NCBI RefSeq assembly: GCF_023156195.1 | Contig: NZ_JAKUKA010000001.1 | Span: forward strand, 3,782,001-3,846,000 | DNA: 64,000 nt | Origin: Chitinophaga sedimenti | GTDB taxonomy: Bacteria; Bacteroidota; Bacteroidia; Chitinophagales; Chitinophagaceae | Direction of reading: 5' to 3' | Part shown: positions 61,896 to 64,000 of the stretch, piece by piece | Position numbering within the stretch: the first letter of the stretch is position 1 | Layout: every line of letters begins with the position of its first letter | The notes under the pieces: generated by a model | What the model was told of the DNA's origin: nothing | The model's database searches: none | The model's input: only the letters and a program-made list of their open reading frames with translations | Program-made: the position numbers and the translations under genes

Positions 61896-61957
61896 AAAGA
61901 AGTTGTTTCCGGTTACTATCGCTAACTAAAGTAGCAATAATAACCGGAAAAAACCAA

Positions 61958-63534
61958 CTACTTCAGCACCAACACTTTATTTCGGTAAACGATGCGTTTG
62001 CTGCTCTCTTCATACAATACCACGAAGTAAGTGGCGGCTGCAATATTCGTTACTTCGATAGAAGCTTCTGATCTTACACGGTATTCACGGATCACTTGCC
62101 CCCATACGTTGGTCAGGTGCAGGATCATCGGTGTACGGTAGCCCAGCACTTTGATCTTGAACTGGCCATAGTTCGGATTCGGGAAGATCTCTACCTTTTT
62201 GTTCGGCGGCACGGCGCGTATTTCCGAGAATTCGCTGTTACCGTTGCGTAACACCGCTCTTACACGGTAATAACTCCAGCCATCGAAACTATTGGGATCG
62301 AGAAAATAATAATTAATAAAAACACGGCTGTTGCCATTGACGGCGGCCGATTTCACCTGCGTTACCGGGGTGTATGCTGTTTCATGTTCCAGCATGCGCT
62401 CCAGTACAAAGTGCGACACATTGCGTTCGTACCCGGTGGTCCAGAAGGTTTCCACCAGCCCGTCGGATATACGCTGCGCCATGAAGCGGAGGAACATTAC
62501 CTGTTTACCGGGTATTGTTTTGTGGGTAGACTTCATGAAATATTCATTATTCCCCACCGCTTTAATGTCGGATTGCGTGTGCATGGTAGCGCTGCTGCTT
62601 ACGCCATTAGCCGAAAGATCGCCGTCGGCAACCGCCAGCTGCTGGAATGGTAATTCCTCCCACTTATTGTTGATGAAACGGTTGATAATACTGTTGTCGC
62701 GGTTAGCTGCATACTCGGGCAGCTCGATTGACTTCATGTGCTGAAACGTGAGATTTGCGCCGGTGCCGCCACCGTTCAAACGACCAATGTTCCAGGTTTT
62801 GTATACAAAAGTATCCAGCAGTGCGTTGCCGGATGTGGCAGCAACAAATACGTTATCGAACACCCGTGCGCGGAAATCGTCCGGTGCGCCGGTATGTTCT
62901 ACGGCTACCGGCGAATAGCTGGTCGCATCGGTGCCGATGGGAAATACCACTTTGCCGGAGCTGTTTCCTACTTTTTCGCGCACCAGAAAACCGCCGGCGG
63001 CATTGGCGCCGGTTACAACGAATGCATTTTCCCTGTAACCGGTAATGCTGCCGGGATTCCCATCCCCCACTACCAGGTTCCAGCCGCTGAGATAAATGTT
63101 GCCGGAATTAAAATGAAGGTTGGTCCTGATTTTAGTATCATTCAAATCGCCTAACTCTATACCGCTGTCATTATCCACCATAAGGTTCGGAAAACTTGCG
63201 CCGCTGGCGGAAGCCAGGTTATATCCACCGAAAAGCAATTGCCGGCCGATAGTGGTATTTACCGGGTTATTGCCGGCAAAACGGAACACACCGCCGGCGC
63301 CCGTGCCATTTGTAAGGGTGGCGGCAGCGCCGTTGGTCCATTGGTGTCCGAAGAAGTAGAGCGTGGAGCCTGAGTTTGAGCCCAGCAGGCCATCATTGCG
63401 GGTATCTGGTAAAAACTTACCGGTAATATCCCCGTCAGGGCCACTTTACCACCAGCAGGAATGTAAATCCCCTGCTGGGCGGAAGCGCTTATCACTCCTA
63501 AAAGAGCAAATATTACTGGTAAAATTCTTTTCAT
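61958..63534 (-). CDS. Secreted protein with type IX (type A) sorting domain, frameshifted
   Basis: About 525 residues. Signal peptide (VIFALLGVISASAQ), a beta-helix or beta-sandwich body with Asn/Gly-rich strands (GNIYLSGWNLVVGDGNPGSITG), and a C-terminal type A sorting domain (VEIFPNPNYGQFKIKV, LTNVWGQVI, YFVVLYEESSKRIVYRNKVLVLK). One base is missing in CCCC at 63430-63433; repair gives VALTGDITGKFLPDTRNDGLLGSNSGSTLYFFGHQW. The body resembles the repeat-rich proteins encoded with structural surface proteins in Bacteroidota. It lies 20 bases after the partial gene below. Confidence 0.85.
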
Positions 63535-63554
63535 AATCTGATCTAACTGTGCGT

Positions 63555-64000
63555 TTAAAAAACGCCATTATCAACATAAGACACTCTCGCCCACTTCGTA
63601 CCAACCGACATTAATTTGATAATTACAGCGCTATTGCCGTATGAAGTTTGAAAACCCGGGGTTTCACCGCTTGCAAATGACAGGATGAGATTACCGCTTA
63701 CGCCACCGGTATAGTCTTTAATGATCGTATAAATCCTACCCGGGCAGGTGCTGGCGGAAGGGACGGTGACCGTGATATTGGCGGTACCGCTGCCAGTGCG
63801 CCTTACCACCAGCGTGTTGATAGATTCGGTAAGCGTGGTGTTACTATTTACGATAGTGAGTGTTTCAGCGATCGACCCATTTACCTGCATGGTACTGTTC
63901 GGCGCGTTCGTACCTACACCTAACCGCTTATTGGTATTGTTCCAGAACAACCGGGAAGCATCCTGCATTACTTCGGAACTCGCATCGGTGGTTTTACCGC
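63555..64000 (-). CDS. C-terminal part of a secreted repeat protein, running off the window
   Basis: The frame is open from 64000 to the stop at 63555, about 147 residues. It reads DASSEVMQDASRLFWNNTNKRLGVGTNAPNS-like sequence, the LGVGT-P motif common in Bacteroidota proteins with tail-fibre or peptidase S74-like repeats, and then a beta-rich C-terminal domain (ITVTVPSASTCPGRIYTIIKDYTGG, GTKWARVSYVDNG). The N-terminal part is outside the window. Probably exported and associated with the type IX protein downstream. Confidence 0.75.
   Translation of the reverse strand, partial: GKTTDASSEVMQDASRLFWNNTNKRLGVGTNAPNSTMQVNGSIAETLTIVNSNTTLTESINTLVVRRTGSGTANITVTVPSASTCPGRIYTIIKDYTGGVSGNLILSFASGETPGFQTSYGNSAVIIKLMSVGTKWARVSYVDNGVF

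Noticed and set aside
2846..63534. Programmed frameshifting or phase variation by homopolymers
   Set aside because: Breaks occur in unrelated housekeeping genes, at many different short contexts and without stimulatory structures, so sequencing error is simpler.

Overview
The window comes from a Bacteroidota genome, most likely a Chitinophagaceae (Chitinophaga-like) soil or plant-associated species. This rests on two SusC/SusD pairs each headed by an ECF sigma factor and a FecR anti-sigma factor, type IX secretion sorting domains, Bacteroidota-style lipoproteins, an RnBP-type epimerase catabolic cluster, roughly even GC content and almost no strong Shine-Dalgarno sites. I saw no tRNA, rRNA or CRISPR.

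The most important caution is that the sequence carries at least 42 apparent single-base indels. Nearly all are one-base losses in short homopolymers or at CCGG, and they break about half of the genes. In each case the neighbouring frame continues the same conserved family, so I annotate these as single genes with the break located. I read them as uncorrected sequencing error, not gene decay.

Layout. 1-2.3 kb: tail of an upstream gene's terminator, a degenerate GIY-YIG protein, a small HTH protein and small unknowns. 2.3-5.7 kb (minus): a ba3-type cytochrome oxidase operon (subunit IIa, II, I, Sco, cytochrome c), including a 39-residue subunit IIa gene. 5.9-8.5 kb (plus): a divergent PAS histidine kinase and a receiver-Crp fusion regulator, probably controlling the oxidase. 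8.5-14.9 kb (minus): sigma/FecR/SusC/SusD locus 1, with no enzyme attached. 15.2-18.5 kb: GH3 beta-glucosidase and bestrophin. 18.5-30.5 kb: a catabolic operon (FAD oxidoreductase, DUF5009 membrane protein, SSS symporter, SGNH hydrolase, DUF4434 protein, N-acylglucosamine 2-epimerase, alpha/beta hydrolase, sialate O-acetylesterase) divergent from a ROK repressor, suggesting scavenging of an acylated amino sugar or sialic-acid-like compound.

30.5-35.4 kb: BamA-like outer-membrane protein, a second HGSNAT-like membrane protein, TonB, and a DHFR-like reductase. 35.4-39.2 kb (minus): oxidative pentose phosphate operon gnd-zwf-pgl. 39.3-45.2 kb: nucleotidyltransferase pair, aminotransferase, CvfB, SAM hydroxide adenosyltransferase lipoprotein, MHS transporter, aldo/keto reductase. 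45.3-46.9 kb: an array of 11-bp repeats, a structured non-coding segment (candidate bridge RNA) and an intact IS110 recombinase. 46.9-57 kb (minus): sigma/FecR/SusC/SusD locus 2, whose downstream genes are two secreted endonuclease/exonuclease/phosphatase-fold lipoproteins around a novel SusE-like lipoprotein, pointing to a phosphodiester substrate instead of a glycan. 57.3-59.7 kb: GH127 glycosidase. 59.9-64 kb: type IX-secreted surface proteins, the last running off the window.
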